Below are positions 52,301 to 62,400 of a stretch of 64,000 bases of DNA, piece after piece. The stretch spans positions 1-64,000 of the forward strand of contig CAZKCG010000013.1 of NCBI GenBank assembly GCA_964551445.1, read 5' to 3'. The number at the start of each line of letters is the position of its first letter. Within the stretch, counting starts at the first letter, position 1. Origin of the DNA: DAOPXV01 sp964551445. GTDB lineage: Bacteria > Muiribacteriota > UBA9980. Both the position numbers and the translations under genes were made by a program. A model generated the notes under the pieces. It did no database searches and was not told the origin of the DNA. It saw only the letters and a program-made list of their open reading frames with translations.

Positions 52301-55300
52301 TATCGGAAGAATTTCAGTATCTTTTCTATGAATTCGTCCGAATCGATAGGTTTGGAAATGTAATCGTCCATTCCTGAATCAATGCATTTCTGGCGGTCGC
52401 CGGGCATGGCGTAAGCGGTCATGGCGATAACGGGCGTTCTTTTTTTTGAGTCAGCCGTTTCTAATTTCCGCATCTCTGCCGTCGCTTCAAAGCCGTCCAT
52501 TTCAGGCATTTGGCCGTCCATTAATATTATGTCGAAATGTTCATTTTGAAAATGCTGAAGAGCTTCGAGCCCGTTCTGGGCTATTGTGATATCCCATTCG
52601 TGTTCTCCGGCGATGGTTTTGATGAGCAGCTGACTTATCCTGTCGTCTTCGGCCAGAAGGATCTTGATTTTCCCGATCTTTTCGATATCGATTATTTTTT
52701 TTGCTGAAAGGGCATCGTATGAAACATCTTCCGCTATTTCGAAAGGGATCTCGACCGTGAAACGGCTTCCACCGCCGATCGCGCTTTCAACCGATACTTT
52801 TCCTTCCATCATATCCACGAGCCCTTTTACGATGGCCAGTCCAAGTCCCGCTCCGGAGTGTCTTTTGGTTGATGAATCGTCTATCTGGTGAAACCGTTCG
52901 AATATTTCAGGTATCTTTTTTTCGTCTATTCCGATGCCGGTGTCGGTAAAACTTAGTTTTAAAATGGAAATATTCCCGATGCGTTCGCGTTCGGTGACGC
53001 GCACTGAAACGCTTCCGGTATTGGTGAATTTTATTGCGTTGGTCAAAAGGTTGGTTATTATCTGTTTAAGCCGGAGGCCGTCGCCTAAAATATCGAAATC
53101 GATCGAAGAGCTGTCGCAATTGACCGCAAGCCCTTTTTTTACGGCCAGGTCGGAGAGCATATCCACGGTCTTTCTTGCCAGTTCGGCGACGTTGACCGGC
53201 TCTTTTTCAAGCCTTAATTTGCCCGCCTCTATCTTCGAAAAATCGAGGATATCGTTTATAAGATCCAATAGGTGCGATGATGAAAGCTGTATGATATCGA
53301 GAAATTCCTTTTGCGTATCGCCGAGTTTCGTAGACGAGAGAAGGGTGGCGAATCCCATGATGCCGTTCATCGGCGTGCGCAGCTCATGGCTCATATTGGC
53401 GAGGAAATGACTCTTGGCGGTGTTGGCGGCTTCGGCCATGTCCCGGGCCGATAAAAGCTCGCTCTCGGATATCTTTCGTTCCATTTCGAGCGCTATATGT
53501 CCGGCTATTATCTGAAGCAGATGGAAGACGAATTCCATTCCCTGCCGTCCGGCTGTGTCGGCTAACGCTAAAGTTCCGAAAACCCTTTCATTCGTTTTGA
53601 TAGGGACGCAGATGAAGGTCCTGATGGATAATTCCCTGAGAATTTTAAATTTATATTCGGGCCTGTGGGGCGCGTTAAGCTCCAATAAAGGCTCTCCGGT
53701 TTCGGCAACCATGCCGGACAGCGTTTCAGAGGCGGGGACGCGGGTGCCGGCAAGCCCGGGATCGAGGCCGTGTATCCCTTTAAAGACCATTTCGGCTTTT
53801 TTCCGGTCGTAAAGTTCTATTGTGACGACCGGGAAATTAAGGCTTTGAGCAAGTATCGCGGGAAGTTCCCGGTAGATCTCGTCCAGGCTCCCGGAATAGA
53901 GGAACATGCGGGATATTATATTTATGGTCTCTCTTTCAAGTTCGGATTGTTTTTTCAGGGTTATGTCGCGCATAAAGCCGAAGCCGTAGGACATTTTTCC
54001 GTTCCGGTCAAGGACGCCGCCGTCGCTTTCCAATAACAGAAAGCGCCTTCCGGCTTTATCAAACACCTCGATTTCGCCTTCCCACGATTCTCCGCCCGCG
54101 AGCATCGGGGCCCTTGCGTTTAACTTTTCTATCGATTCCGGCGGATAATAGTCGAGGTAATTCATTTTTTGGGCTTCTTCAAGGTTCCGGCCAAAAAGTT
54201 TTTCGTGCGCGGGATTTATATATATCAATTTACCGGCCGCGTCGCTTATGGCTATGGCTTCGTGAGAAGATTCGATGATGGTTTTGAAAAGTTTGAGGTT
54301 TTCTTCGTACAATTTTTTTTCGCTTACATTTTCGAAAAGCACGGCCACCGAATCATCGGGAAGCGGAAAGGCCTTGACCGAGAAACACGACAGCAATATC
54401 CTGTCATCGCCATAGTAAAAATCATCGAATTCGACAGGCTTATTATTGCGGACGACGTCGGCATATTTTTCATGTATTCCGCGTTCTTTCAGTCCCGGAA
54501 ATATCTCGCCGATTTTTTTGCCGATCATATCTTCTTTTTTCAGGCCGAGTCCCGTTGAAGAATAAGGATTTACGGCTATCATGCGAAGCGAGTCAGCGTC
54601 GTTGATATCGTCGAGACGGTAAAGAAAGAGCCCGACCTGCATGTTTTCGACTATATCATAGTAAATTTTGATCTGTTTCTCGAAATTTGTCCGTGCGGTT
54701 ATGTCCATGGCCATTCCACCGAGAAGCGGTTTTTTGTTCCCGCGGTCCAACCTGAACTTATGAGTTTCAAAGATCCTTGTTTTACCGTCCCTGCCGATAA
54801 CGGTTTCTATTGCCATGGCCCGTCCTTCCCTGAGAGCCTTTTTGTCGTTCTCGATCATATTTTCCGCCACTTCCGGCGGTAAAAAGTCGATTGTTCTCTT
54901 TCCTGTCGGATCGCCGCCGAAGAGCTCGCGGAAGCAATTGTTCGTAAACAATACGCGGTCATCTTCGTCTTTTATGAAAGCCACGCTGGGGTTTTGTTCC
55001 ATGAACGAAAAAAAGCGTTCCTGCGCTTCGCGAAGATCATCCCCAAGTCTTTTCAATTCCGTTATATTGCTGAAAGTGATGACGAATCCGGCGATCTTTT
55101 TATCCAGCGTATAATAAGGCATTATCCGCATCAAATATGATGAACCGTCGTTTGTCATGATCTCTTTTTCTCTGGATAAAAGGCTTTTCGAGACTTCCGT
55201 GAGTTCCTTCATGATATCGTATTTATCGCTTATGTTATTAACGGTATGCGCAAGTGGCCTTCCGATATCGCCCGGAATTAGATTTATTATTTCGGTCATT

Positions 55301-57564
55301 ATGGGAGTGAACCGTCTTATGTTAAGATTCATGTCGGTAAAGAGTACGCCGATCCTGGTGTTGTTGAAAAGGTTCGTGAGATCGTCGCCGGCTTTTATGA
55401 GGTCAACATTTTTATTATGTAATTCGTTATTTACGCTGAGAAGTTCCTGGTTCATCGATTGAAGCTCTTCCTTTGAAGTTTCGAGTTCCTCATTGGAGCT
55501 TTGCAGTTCTTCGTTGGATGAAAGGAGTTCCTCGTTGGCAAGTTTCAGTTCCTCATTGGACGCGTCGAGTTCCTCGGTTATTTCCTGGAGACATTCCTTC
55601 GTTGAATGAAGCTCGTCTTCGAGTTTGGATATATATATTTCTTTTTCTTCCTCGAATTCGACAGCCGATTTCGGTGAAAGATCAGATGTTGCGCTGCCCG
55701 ACTTTTCAAAAATTATCATCATTGGCTGAGGTTCCGTTTCCAGCGCGAGAGGGATTATGGTTATGTCGGTTTTTTCGAAATGAGAGTTCGCTTTTATTTC
55801 GACGCCCTCTAAAACAACCTTCTTTTTTTTAGCCGCCGCTTCTTTTAAAGCGATAGTCAGGGGCAGTTTCAGGCCTTCACGGGCCATCTGGAAAATGTTA
55901 AGGCTTGCGTCGCCCACCGGCGGCTCGAGATATTTTCCGGTTTTGCCGTGAGTGTAGACTATTTCAAATTTTTCATTAACGACTGCGGCTGAAGGCGAGA
56001 ACTCTTTAAGAAGCGTTTTTTCGGTTATCTCCTTTAAGCTCATTTCTTTTTTTATTGTTTCGATGGCATTTTTATCCTGATTGTTTTTCTTTTTAAATTT
56101 TTCGAAATTCATTTCTGATATGAATTTGGCTATTTTTTTGTCAGATCCGCACTGGAATATTTTCCATTTTTTATCTATTTCCGTGAAAAAACTTGAAAAA
56201 CCCCAGAGATTTTCGACGTTTCCAAGAAACAGGAACCCTTTCGGATTAAGCGAGTAATAAAAAGTCGATATGACCTTTTTTTGCGCTTCGTGCCCGAGAT
56301 AGATCATAACGTTCCGGCAGCTTATGAGATCCATTTTTGAGAACGGCGGGTCCTTGATGAGGTTTTGTTCCGAAAAAATGATCATTTCTCTTATTTCTTT
56401 GGATATTTTATATGATTCTCCGCTTCTTTCAAAAAAGCGTTCCAGCCTTTCAGCGGGAATGATTTTGACTATTTTTTCAGAATAGACGCCTTTTCTGGCG
56501 ATGTCGAGCGCTCTGTAATTTATGTCGGTCGCAAATATTTTAAAATCTATATTTTCGCCGGCCAGTTCCTGATTCTCTTTTAAAAGCATCGCTATAGAAT
56601 ATGCTTCTTCGCCGGTCGAACATGCCGGGATCCACACGCGCACAGGCGTATCGGGATTTTTGGCTTTCAAAAGCGCCGGGATGACTTTTTTTTCCAGTAT
56701 TTCAAAAGCTTCTATGTCCCTGAAAAAACTCGTTACGCCTATGAGCATTTCTTTGAAAAGCGTTTCAACCATAAAATTGTTGATCTCGAGTTTTTTTATG
56801 TATTCTTCTATTCCGTCAAGCCCGTTAATAGCCATCTGCCGTTTTATTCTGCGCGTTATAGTAGCGTCTTTATATTGTGTAAAATCGTGTCCGAACCGGT
56901 TTTTTAATATTTGAAAGATCTTCGGCAGAAATATTTCCAAAAGGTCGTTCTCGTCTTTTTGCAGCGCGAGGTTCTGACGGTATTCGATAAGTTTTCCAGC
57001 CATCTGGCCGGGCTGGAGAACATAGTCGATAAGGCCTGTTTCAATAGCATTTTGAGGCATGCCCTCGAATTTAGCCGTTAGCGGGTCCTGGGCTATTACC
57101 ATTCCGTATTTTTCTTTTATGGATTCTATTCCAAGCGACCCGTCAGAGCCGGTTCCTGATAAAATTATTCCGGCCGCTCTGCATTCGAAGTTATCAGCGA
57201 GGGAACTGAAAAAAAAATCGACGGGCAAAGATTGCGTCATTTCACGCATCTGATCGTAAGGGATAAGTTTAAATTTAGCATTTTCAATGAAGGCGAAGTT
57301 TTTTGGCGGGATCACATAGACGCAGCCCGGCTCGAGACCAAGCCCCGGTTCGATGGTTAAAACCCTCATATTCGTGTGTTTCTGGATGATATCGCCGAGC
57401 ACGCTTTTGTGGTCGGGGCTCAGGTGCTGTATAATGACGAAAGCCATTCCGATATCGGAAGGAGTATGGTTGAAGAATTGTTCGAGCGCGTCGAGGCTTC
57501 CCGCGGAGGCCCCGATGCCGACGATCATGAAAGTGCCGCTGTCCTGATTTTTTAAAAGGCTCAT
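52300..57564 (-). CDS. CheB-CheR-multi-PAS-GAF hybrid histidine kinase with receiver
   Basis: 1754 residues, no membrane helix. Order: CheB methylesterase (about 12-190) with catalytic Ser in GASAGS, His in QHLSPDHKS and Asp in GTGSDGS; CheR methyltransferase (about 205-460; SAM site ACSTGEEAYS, SCRNVMIYL); a helical linker; a heptad coiled coil of NEEL repeats (about 650-720); four or so PAS domains (about 725-1215); GAF (1225-1370); HisKA with SHELRTP; intact HATPase (NLLTNAIKFT, DTGIGI, GAGLGLAI); receiver with ILMDGQMPEMDG. CheB-CheR fusions with kinases are known, and methylation of their own or other receptors is proposed. No chemotaxis receptor or CheA is in the window. Confidence 0.93.
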   Translation of the reverse strand: MSLLKNQDSGTFMIVGIGASAGSLDALEQFFNHTPSDIGMAFVIIQHLSPDHKSVLGDIIQKHTNMRVLTIEPGLGLEPGCVYVIPPKNFAFIENAKFKLIPYDQMREMTQSLPVDFFFSSLADNFECRAAGIILSGTGSDGSLGIESIKEKYGMVIAQDPLTAKFEGMPQNAIETGLIDYVLQPGQMAGKLIEYRQNLALQKDENDLLEIFLPKIFQILKNRFGHDFTQYKDATITRRIKRQMAINGLDGIEEYIKKLEINNFMVETLFKEMLIGVTSFFRDIEAFEILEKKVIPALLKAKNPDTPVRVWIPACSTGEEAYSIAMLLKENQELAGENIDFKIFATDINYRALDIARKGVYSEKIVKIIPAERLERFFERSGESYKISKEIREMIIFSEQNLIKDPPFSKMDLISCRNVMIYLGHEAQKKVISTFYYSLNPKGFLFLGNVENLWGFSSFFTEIDKKWKIFQCGSDKKIAKFISEMNFEKFKKKNNQDKNAIETIKKEMSLKEITEKTLLKEFSPSAAVVNEKFEIVYTHGKTGKYLEPPVGDASLNIFQMAREGLKLPLTIALKEAAAKKKKVVLEGVEIKANSHFEKTDITIIPLALETEPQPMMIIFEKSGSATSDLSPKSAVEFEEEKEIYISKLEDELHSTKECLQEITEELDASNEELKLANEELLSSNEELQSSNEELETSKEELQSMNQELLSVNNELHNKNVDLIKAGDDLTNLFNNTRIGVLFTDMNLNIRRFTPIMTEIINLIPGDIGRPLAHTVNNISDKYDIMKELTEVSKSLLSREKEIMTNDGSSYLMRIMPYYTLDKKIAGFVITFSNITELKRLGDDLREAQERFFSFMEQNPSVAFIKDEDDRVLFTNNCFRELFGGDPTGKRTIDFLPPEVAENMIENDKKALREGRAMAIETVIGRDGKTRIFETHKFRLDRGNKKPLLGGMAMDITARTNFEKQIKIYYDIVENMQVGLFLYRLDDINDADSLRMIAVNPYSSTGLGLKKEDMIGKKIGEIFPGLKERGIHEKYADVVRNNKPVEFDDFYYGDDRILLSCFSVKAFPLPDDSVAVLFENVSEKKLYEENLKLFKTIIESSHEAIAISDAAGKLIYINPAHEKLFGRNLEEAQKMNYLDYYPPESIEKLNARAPMLAGGESWEGEIEVFDKAGRRFLLLESDGGVLDRNGKMSYGFGFMRDITLKKQSELERETINIISRMFLYSGSLDEIYRELPAILAQSLNFPVVTIELYDRKKAEMVFKGIHGLDPGLAGTRVPASETLSGMVAETGEPLLELNAPHRPEYKFKILRELSIRTFICVPIKTNERVFGTLALADTAGRQGMEFVFHLLQIIAGHIALEMERKISESELLSARDMAEAANTAKSHFLANMSHELRTPMNGIMGFATLLSSTKLGDTQKEFLDIIQLSSSHLLDLINDILDFSKIEAGKLRLEKEPVNVAELARKTVDMLSDLAVKKGLAVNCDSSSIDFDILGDGLRLKQIITNLLTNAIKFTNTGSVSVRVTERERIGNISILKLSFTDTGIGIDEKKIPEIFERFHQIDDSSTKRHSGAGLGLAIVKGLVDMMEGKVSVESAIGGGSRFTVEIPFEIAEDVSYDALSAKKIIDIEKIGKIKILLAEDDRISQLLIKTIAGEHEWDITIAQNGLEALQHFQNEHFDIILMDGQMPEMDGFEATAEMRKLETADSKKRTPVIAMTAYAMPGDRQKCIDSGMDDYISKPIDSDEFIEKILKFFR

Positions 57565-57616
57565 TTTTACGCACGGACCTTTTGAATAAATTCAAAAAAC
57601 ATTATTAAATAAATTA

Positions 57617-57652
57617 CGAAACATTTTAACATTAAAACCAGTTTTTTTTCAA
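57617..57652 (-). promoter_or_regulatory. promoter of the CheB-CheR kinase, with shared extended -10 block
   Basis: On the minus strand TTGAAA (57652-57647), 18-nt spacer, TAAAAT (57628-57623), followed by GTTTCG. The 23 bp 57639-57617 match 25354-25332 at 20 positions. Confidence 0.65.
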
Positions 57653-57674
57653 GTAATAATTTGAGTAAAAAGGC

Positions 57675-57712
57675 AAAATAAAACCGCCGGTTTTTAAATG
57701 TCAACCGGCGGT
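57675..57712 (-). terminator. rho-independent terminator of the pseudopilin operon
   Basis: ACCGCCGGTT (57683-57692) and AACCGGCGGT (57703-57712) form a perfect 10-bp stem with a 10-nt loop. Read on the minus strand it is followed by the T-rich TTTATTTTGCC. It ends the operon that began at 63222. Confidence 0.85.
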
Positions 57713-57753
57713 CCTATATATAAAGATACTTTTTTAATTATTGTTTCGACGGG

Positions 57754-59601
57754 TCATTTAAATAATTCTTTAGCGTCATTCGCGCTCTGATCGCCTGAGG
57801 ACGTTTCGTAGGGTATTTTGAAATTATCGCAAACGTTCTGGAGGCGGTCCTTCGCGCCGGCGACCTGAACGAATTCTTTTTTCGCGGAATCCCATTTTGC
57901 GCCGGTAAGATAACTTCTTGCCATGACGTTGATAAGGTTATTGATGGTATCCGGCACTTCTTTAGCCATCGCGTCTTTAGCCTCATCGCGGCTGCCGAAT
58001 TTGGTAGGGGTGCCGTTGACTATCTTCGCGACAGCGTCGCTTGCGATGCCGGCGATCGCGCTAGTAAGACCGCTTTCGAGCATTGAAAGGGCGCCCTGAA
58101 CGACCACCCGGCCGGCGTCGTCAAGGTTCGATTCGCGCAATACGTTTTCCACTCCGCAATTTTCCTTGACGATTTTCAAAACTTCCTGCGCTTTTTCTTC
58201 AGTCACTTTTTTTACTATCTCGGCGCTGCAGTAACCAAGGGCATCGGCTTTCAACGCGCCTCTCATAACGTCGCAAAGGTTTGCGTTATATGCGTTAACT
58301 ATATCGCCGAATTTTTTCGTGTCGCCCGCGGCGCTATAGATATTATTTCTTACGTTGTCGATTATGGCGAGGTACCTGCCCTGATCGGTAGCGGTCGCGA
58401 CGTTGTTTTTAAAATCTTCGAAGTAATTAACGTCTATTCCGAATCTTCTAAAGTCGCCGGAATGTTTTTGAATGAGAGCTTCAATCTCTGCGTTGGTAAG
58501 AGCTCTGTTAAGTATCTTGTTTTTTATGACCTCGGCCTGATTTCCCGCGGCGTCAACATAATCGCCGACCAGGGCCGCGGCTATTCCGACGCTTGTTTTT
58601 TTCGCGTTATCCGCGGCGTCATACATTATTTTCGCGAAATTGTTCTTTGTCTGGTTTATCATGTTCTGTATCTGAGAGTCGTTTACGTACTTGGAATATA
58701 GCTCGTCGGCGTGTACCATTAACTTGTCGACGAGCGCCAGCATAAGTTTATCCATAAGCATTTTTTTCGCGTCCGTGAGAAGGTCCGGAATGAGGGTCTT
58801 GAAATTGGTAACCCATTTAAAAGCGTCCACGGCTGAAGCGAAATCGAGTTTTTGCGGGGGCGAGAGCGTCACGCCGACGATCTCTTTTGTGAAAACGGGG
58901 TTTACGTTCCAGTTCGGCTGGTTTTTATAAGCCACTTCATCTTTTATATAAATTATGTCCTGGTTTTTAGATTTTTGCGCGTCAGCGACGAGCACGTTGG
59001 CCATTTTCGATTCTACCTCTATTCCGACGGCCATTGTGTGGCTGGTGCTTTCCATGCCGGGGATGGGTATCCTTTTTAATTTTATGGCTTCAACGTTTTT
59101 TACGGGATTGTTTTTGGATTTTATATCGCCGACCGTGTACATTTCAAATATTTTATCGTCTTTTTTAAATGTTTTCGCGAAATCGACCTTATAGACCGAT
59201 CTTACGAATTCGCGGGTGGCCGGATTATAAACGCTCTCAATTTTTTCCATCGATATTTTATCCGACGCTTTTATGTCGGGGTTTTCAATGAAGCGGAATA
59301 TCGAGATGGATTGCCCGCTGGAGCTGATCTTGACGCATGGTGTAAGAAGCGGCCCCGCCGGAGTGGAAATAAAGATCTCGCCGCGTCTGGCTGATTTTAT
59401 ATCGCCGCTTAAATACTGGATCACCATGGTAGTGTTTTCCGCCGTCTGGCTGTGCTGGACCATGGTCGTGACCTGCTGGTTCTGAGACGAGGTGAATTTC
59501 ACGTAACTCGCTATTACCATCGAAAATGCCGTCAGAGCCATAAGCGTTTCCAGTATCGTGAAACCCGTTTTTGTCTTGAAAAATGAAGATAATTTTATCA
59601 T
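57754..59601 (-). CDS. long pseudopilin-like protein with prepilin cleavage motif
   Basis: 615 residues, GGAGG before ATG 59601. The N-terminus carries a prepilin signal: KTKTG-FTILETLMALTAFSMV, cleavage after Gly, Glu at +5, then a hydrophobic helix. The rest is a very long soluble domain, mainly helical from about 270 (many DAA, AIKN and ANAEI segments), far beyond the 150-250 residues of normal pseudopilins. It is the last gene of the operon and ends before the terminator. The large domain may form a tip or surface decoration (inference). Confidence 0.8.
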   Translation of the reverse strand: MIKLSSFFKTKTGFTILETLMALTAFSMVIASYVKFTSSQNQQVTTMVQHSQTAENTTMVIQYLSGDIKSARRGEIFISTPAGPLLTPCVKISSSGQSISIFRFIENPDIKASDKISMEKIESVYNPATREFVRSVYKVDFAKTFKKDDKIFEMYTVGDIKSKNNPVKNVEAIKLKRIPIPGMESTSHTMAVGIEVESKMANVLVADAQKSKNQDIIYIKDEVAYKNQPNWNVNPVFTKEIVGVTLSPPQKLDFASAVDAFKWVTNFKTLIPDLLTDAKKMLMDKLMLALVDKLMVHADELYSKYVNDSQIQNMINQTKNNFAKIMYDAADNAKKTSVGIAAALVGDYVDAAGNQAEVIKNKILNRALTNAEIEALIQKHSGDFRRFGIDVNYFEDFKNNVATATDQGRYLAIIDNVRNNIYSAAGDTKKFGDIVNAYNANLCDVMRGALKADALGYCSAEIVKKVTEEKAQEVLKIVKENCGVENVLRESNLDDAGRVVVQGALSMLESGLTSAIAGIASDAVAKIVNGTPTKFGSRDEAKDAMAKEVPDTINNLINVMARSYLTGAKWDSAKKEFVQVAGAKDRLQNVCDNFKIPYETSSGDQSANDAKELFK

Positions 59602-59626
59602 AAAGACCCCTCCAGTAGAAAATTAT

Positions 59627-60106
59627 TTATAATACATAATCCCTTGTAACAAGAGCTTTAAGTGTGACGTAACGCTGATCGCCGCCTGAGAACGTGCCGT
59701 CGTACCACCATACGAAAACCGTTACCATTACCATATCAGGGTCATTATTCATGTATGCGATGGTGGTCTGGCGCTTGAATTTTTTATAGATGTCGCTGCT
59801 GTATGCGGTACCGGCGGTATTAGTTTGTGCCGTGACCTGTATCTCCGGCTCAGGCTTATTGAGGCCGTTCTTCAAAAGCGTTTTCAGCTCGAGGTAGGAA
59901 ACGGATTTGTATTCCTCGACCTTTTCCTGGGCCAGTCTCAGGGCGATCTGAACGTCGTCGGTGTGTATGGTGTATTTTTTAATGGATGTAAAAAGGTTGA
60001 TGGAAGGCATTATTGCCAGAGCTATTATGCCGATGGCTATCAGAACTTCCAGAAACGACACCGCGCGCCTGTTAAGTTTTAATAATTTCCTTGTTGTGAT
60101 AAGCAT
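59627..60106 (-). CDS. minor type IV pilin / pseudopilin
   Basis: 159 residues; AAAGGAG precedes ATG 60106. Prepilin motif RRA-VSFLEVLIAIGIIALAIMP: the residue before the cleavage point is Ala instead of Gly, but Glu at +5 and the helix are conserved. Soluble C-terminal domain of normal pseudopilin size, with a GspI/GspJ-like RLAQEKVEEYKSVSY. It lies 25 bp upstream of the long pseudopilin gene. Confidence 0.85.
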   Translation of the reverse strand: MLITTRKLLKLNRRAVSFLEVLIAIGIIALAIMPSINLFTSIKKYTIHTDDVQIALRLAQEKVEEYKSVSYLELKTLLKNGLNKPEPEIQVTAQTNTAGTAYSSDIYKKFKRQTTIAYMNNDPDMVMVTVFVWWYDGTFSGGDQRYVTLKALVTRDYVL

Positions 60107-60124
60107 AGCGCGTTCTCTCCTTTA

Positions 60125-62353
60125 CTATTTCACCTTTGAAATTTTATATGTGCTGAACTGTGATGAAAGGATAGCACGGTATCTGTCTGGCATATACCTT
60201 CCGACGTACGGTATCAACGACAGGAATGAACATGTGGTAACTTCCGGTGTGTACCAGATGGTAAGATCTCTCATTATTTCCGAAGGGCTGAATTCTTCGC
60301 AGACGAAATTTCCTATTATATTTGTGTCTCCGCCTGAAGCCACGCCAGTTTTCGCGTAAACCGGCGATAAAATGCGGCAGTTGGCCTGCGTCCTTAATTT
60401 TCCCATGCATATTATCGAGAAAGGAACGCTTCTGTCGCCGTCTTTGGGTTTATGGATTATATCTCCGGTAACGGTAAGATCGCCGTTGACGACTATCTGG
60501 CCCGCGCCGTAAAAAGTCCCGGAGATGGATGCGCCGCCTTCGATGTAGTAAACGCCGTCTATCTGAATGACCCCGGCGCTGTCGCGTATCGTTGAGTCGT
60601 TATTGAAGTCGGTTCCGCTTTCAAAAACGAGAGTGGCTTTTTTCTTGTATTGGTCGGGCATATAAATATTTTCGATTATTCCCTTGGTTTCGGCCTGCGC
60701 CTCTTTTTCAAAGAAAGAATAAGAATACCCGGCTTCCTTGGTTTTGTAGTAATAAACGCCCGCGCCGACGGGCACGAAAACGATGTAGAAAGTGAACCCG
60801 ACGCCGTATACGTGGGTAAAACTCTTTGTAACGTTTCCGCTGACCTTCATGTTAAGCGGTGGTGAAAGACACCAGTCGCCGAACAACTGGGTTTTACCTT
60901 TGCCCGATGAAAGGCCGGCGACAACCTTGACTATGCCGACGACGCCTAAGGGCGGGACGGAAACAAACGGGAACCAGGGTATGCCGTCGCACGGTATGCC
61001 CATTAAATATGCCGAAGGCAGATAGCAGTCGCCCGCGCCGTAATTTCCGAACATCGTGATCGCCGGGGTATGACCGGGATAGAGAAGAAGAAGATCGTTA
61101 AGCCCGGTCGGTATCTGTTGTTTTCCGGCGCCGCCTATGAAACAGAGACCGGGAAATCTGACTATGTTCATGCTGAAAAGACCTTTGAAAAATTCGAGAA
61201 TATCGCCGATGTTGAAAGCGCCTTTATAGTCCGGGTCGAGGTTTAAGTTCATCAGTTTGAATTTGCCGCCGCCGGTATTGCACCACGCGTCGGGGCTATG
61301 GACGGTGTTATTTTTATTGAGCCAGTAAAAAGTATAGAGCGGGTTCGGCGCGGCCAGGTCGACGACCTTTACGTCGCGCGTCGCTTCTATCACGGTAACT
61401 ATGGGTATGCTTGTTCCGCTCGGGACGAATTCAACTCTGCAGTTGTAATAAAGCGTGGCGAATTTTTCTATTATTATGTCGGCTTTTATCGGGATAAGCG
61501 ATGGCAGTTTAAGCTGATCGACGATCTTTTCCAGCGCTTTCGAGAGCATCTGGCCGACGTTTATCTCAATGGTTAAAAACTGGCTTAAACATTTTGCCAG
61601 TATATCGCCGATAGGTATCGGAATACCGAAAATACTTATTTTCAAGCCTTTTAAAAAGCCGCTCAGGTCGATCTTAAATTTTATATCGTTGAGCCCCAGA
61701 AAGTCAAAAAGCTGGTTTCCGAGACTTTTAAGCCAGTCTTTAAGGAATGTGTCGTCAACGACGGCTCCGGGCCAGAGCACAGAGCCGCTGTCGGAGACGA
61801 CCGGCTTCATGTCTTTTATCATCATCGTGCATTCGACCTTGGTCCTGCCGTCGTCGCCGCCGAGTTCCCTTATGAACTGGGTCACGCCGAGGGCCTGGGC
61901 GTTTAATTTCTGCTGGCTCCAGGTCGGTGACAGGCCGAGAGTGTCAGGCGACAGGCTTATATCGGCGTTGATGCCGGAGACGCCCGTCCCCGAACTGGTT
62001 CCGCCGGTAACTACGATCCCCGGAACGCGCATTTTAAGATACCATGAAGAAGATGGATTTCCGAGCATGGAAATAACGTTTTTGACAAGTTCTACAGGAT
62101 TCATGTTCCCGAGAGCGTTCATTTCGGAACGGACCTTATAAGTGGCGGCTTCTATGGCAGCCTCGCCGAGAAGCCTTGCTTTTTCAACGTTAACGATGTG
62201 AAATGTTTTTGCATCCTGGTTCTTCGAGAAATTCATCATGAAAAAAGCCATCATAGCCATGACGAAAACAAGCGCGAGCACAAGCGGGATAACGAATCCG
62301 CGCCGGTACTTTCTGAAAATATTTAAAAATTCTTTTGAGTAGTAATGTTTCAT
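60125..62353 (-). CDS. PilX/GspK-like pseudopilin with C-terminal beta-solenoid
   Basis: 742 residues. The N-terminus RRG-FVIPLVLALVFVMAMM has the cleavage site and hydrophobic helix but Pro at +4 and no Glu at +5, the hallmark of GspK/PilX-type tip subunits. The long middle part has hydrophobic beta segments (KIDLSGFLKGLKISIFGIPIPIG). The C-terminal section (about 600-690) reads as a right-handed solenoid of bactofilin-like turns: GVIQIDGVYYIEGGASISG, GQIVVNGDLTVTGDI. Weak Shine-Dalgarno. Second gene of the operon. Confidence 0.75.
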   Translation of the reverse strand: MKHYYSKEFLNIFRKYRRGFVIPLVLALVFVMAMMAFFMMNFSKNQDAKTFHIVNVEKARLLGEAAIEAATYKVRSEMNALGNMNPVELVKNVISMLGNPSSSWYLKMRVPGIVVTGGTSSGTGVSGINADISLSPDTLGLSPTWSQQKLNAQALGVTQFIRELGGDDGRTKVECTMMIKDMKPVVSDSGSVLWPGAVVDDTFLKDWLKSLGNQLFDFLGLNDIKFKIDLSGFLKGLKISIFGIPIPIGDILAKCLSQFLTIEINVGQMLSKALEKIVDQLKLPSLIPIKADIIIEKFATLYYNCRVEFVPSGTSIPIVTVIEATRDVKVVDLAAPNPLYTFYWLNKNNTVHSPDAWCNTGGGKFKLMNLNLDPDYKGAFNIGDILEFFKGLFSMNIVRFPGLCFIGGAGKQQIPTGLNDLLLLYPGHTPAITMFGNYGAGDCYLPSAYLMGIPCDGIPWFPFVSVPPLGVVGIVKVVAGLSSGKGKTQLFGDWCLSPPLNMKVSGNVTKSFTHVYGVGFTFYIVFVPVGAGVYYYKTKEAGYSYSFFEKEAQAETKGIIENIYMPDQYKKKATLVFESGTDFNNDSTIRDSAGVIQIDGVYYIEGGASISGTFYGAGQIVVNGDLTVTGDIIHKPKDGDRSVPFSIICMGKLRTQANCRILSPVYAKTGVASGGDTNIIGNFVCEEFSPSEIMRDLTIWYTPEVTTCSFLSLIPYVGRYMPDRYRAILSSQFSTYKISKVK

Positions 62354-62400
62354 AACAGATCACATCCAGATAGTATTGATAAATGTGGCATGACCTCAGC

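Noticed and set aside
62354..62400. Sigma-54 promoter before the PilX-like gene (TGCCAC and CTGGAT pieces)
   Set aside because: No GG-N10-GC pair with correct flanks on the coding strand.
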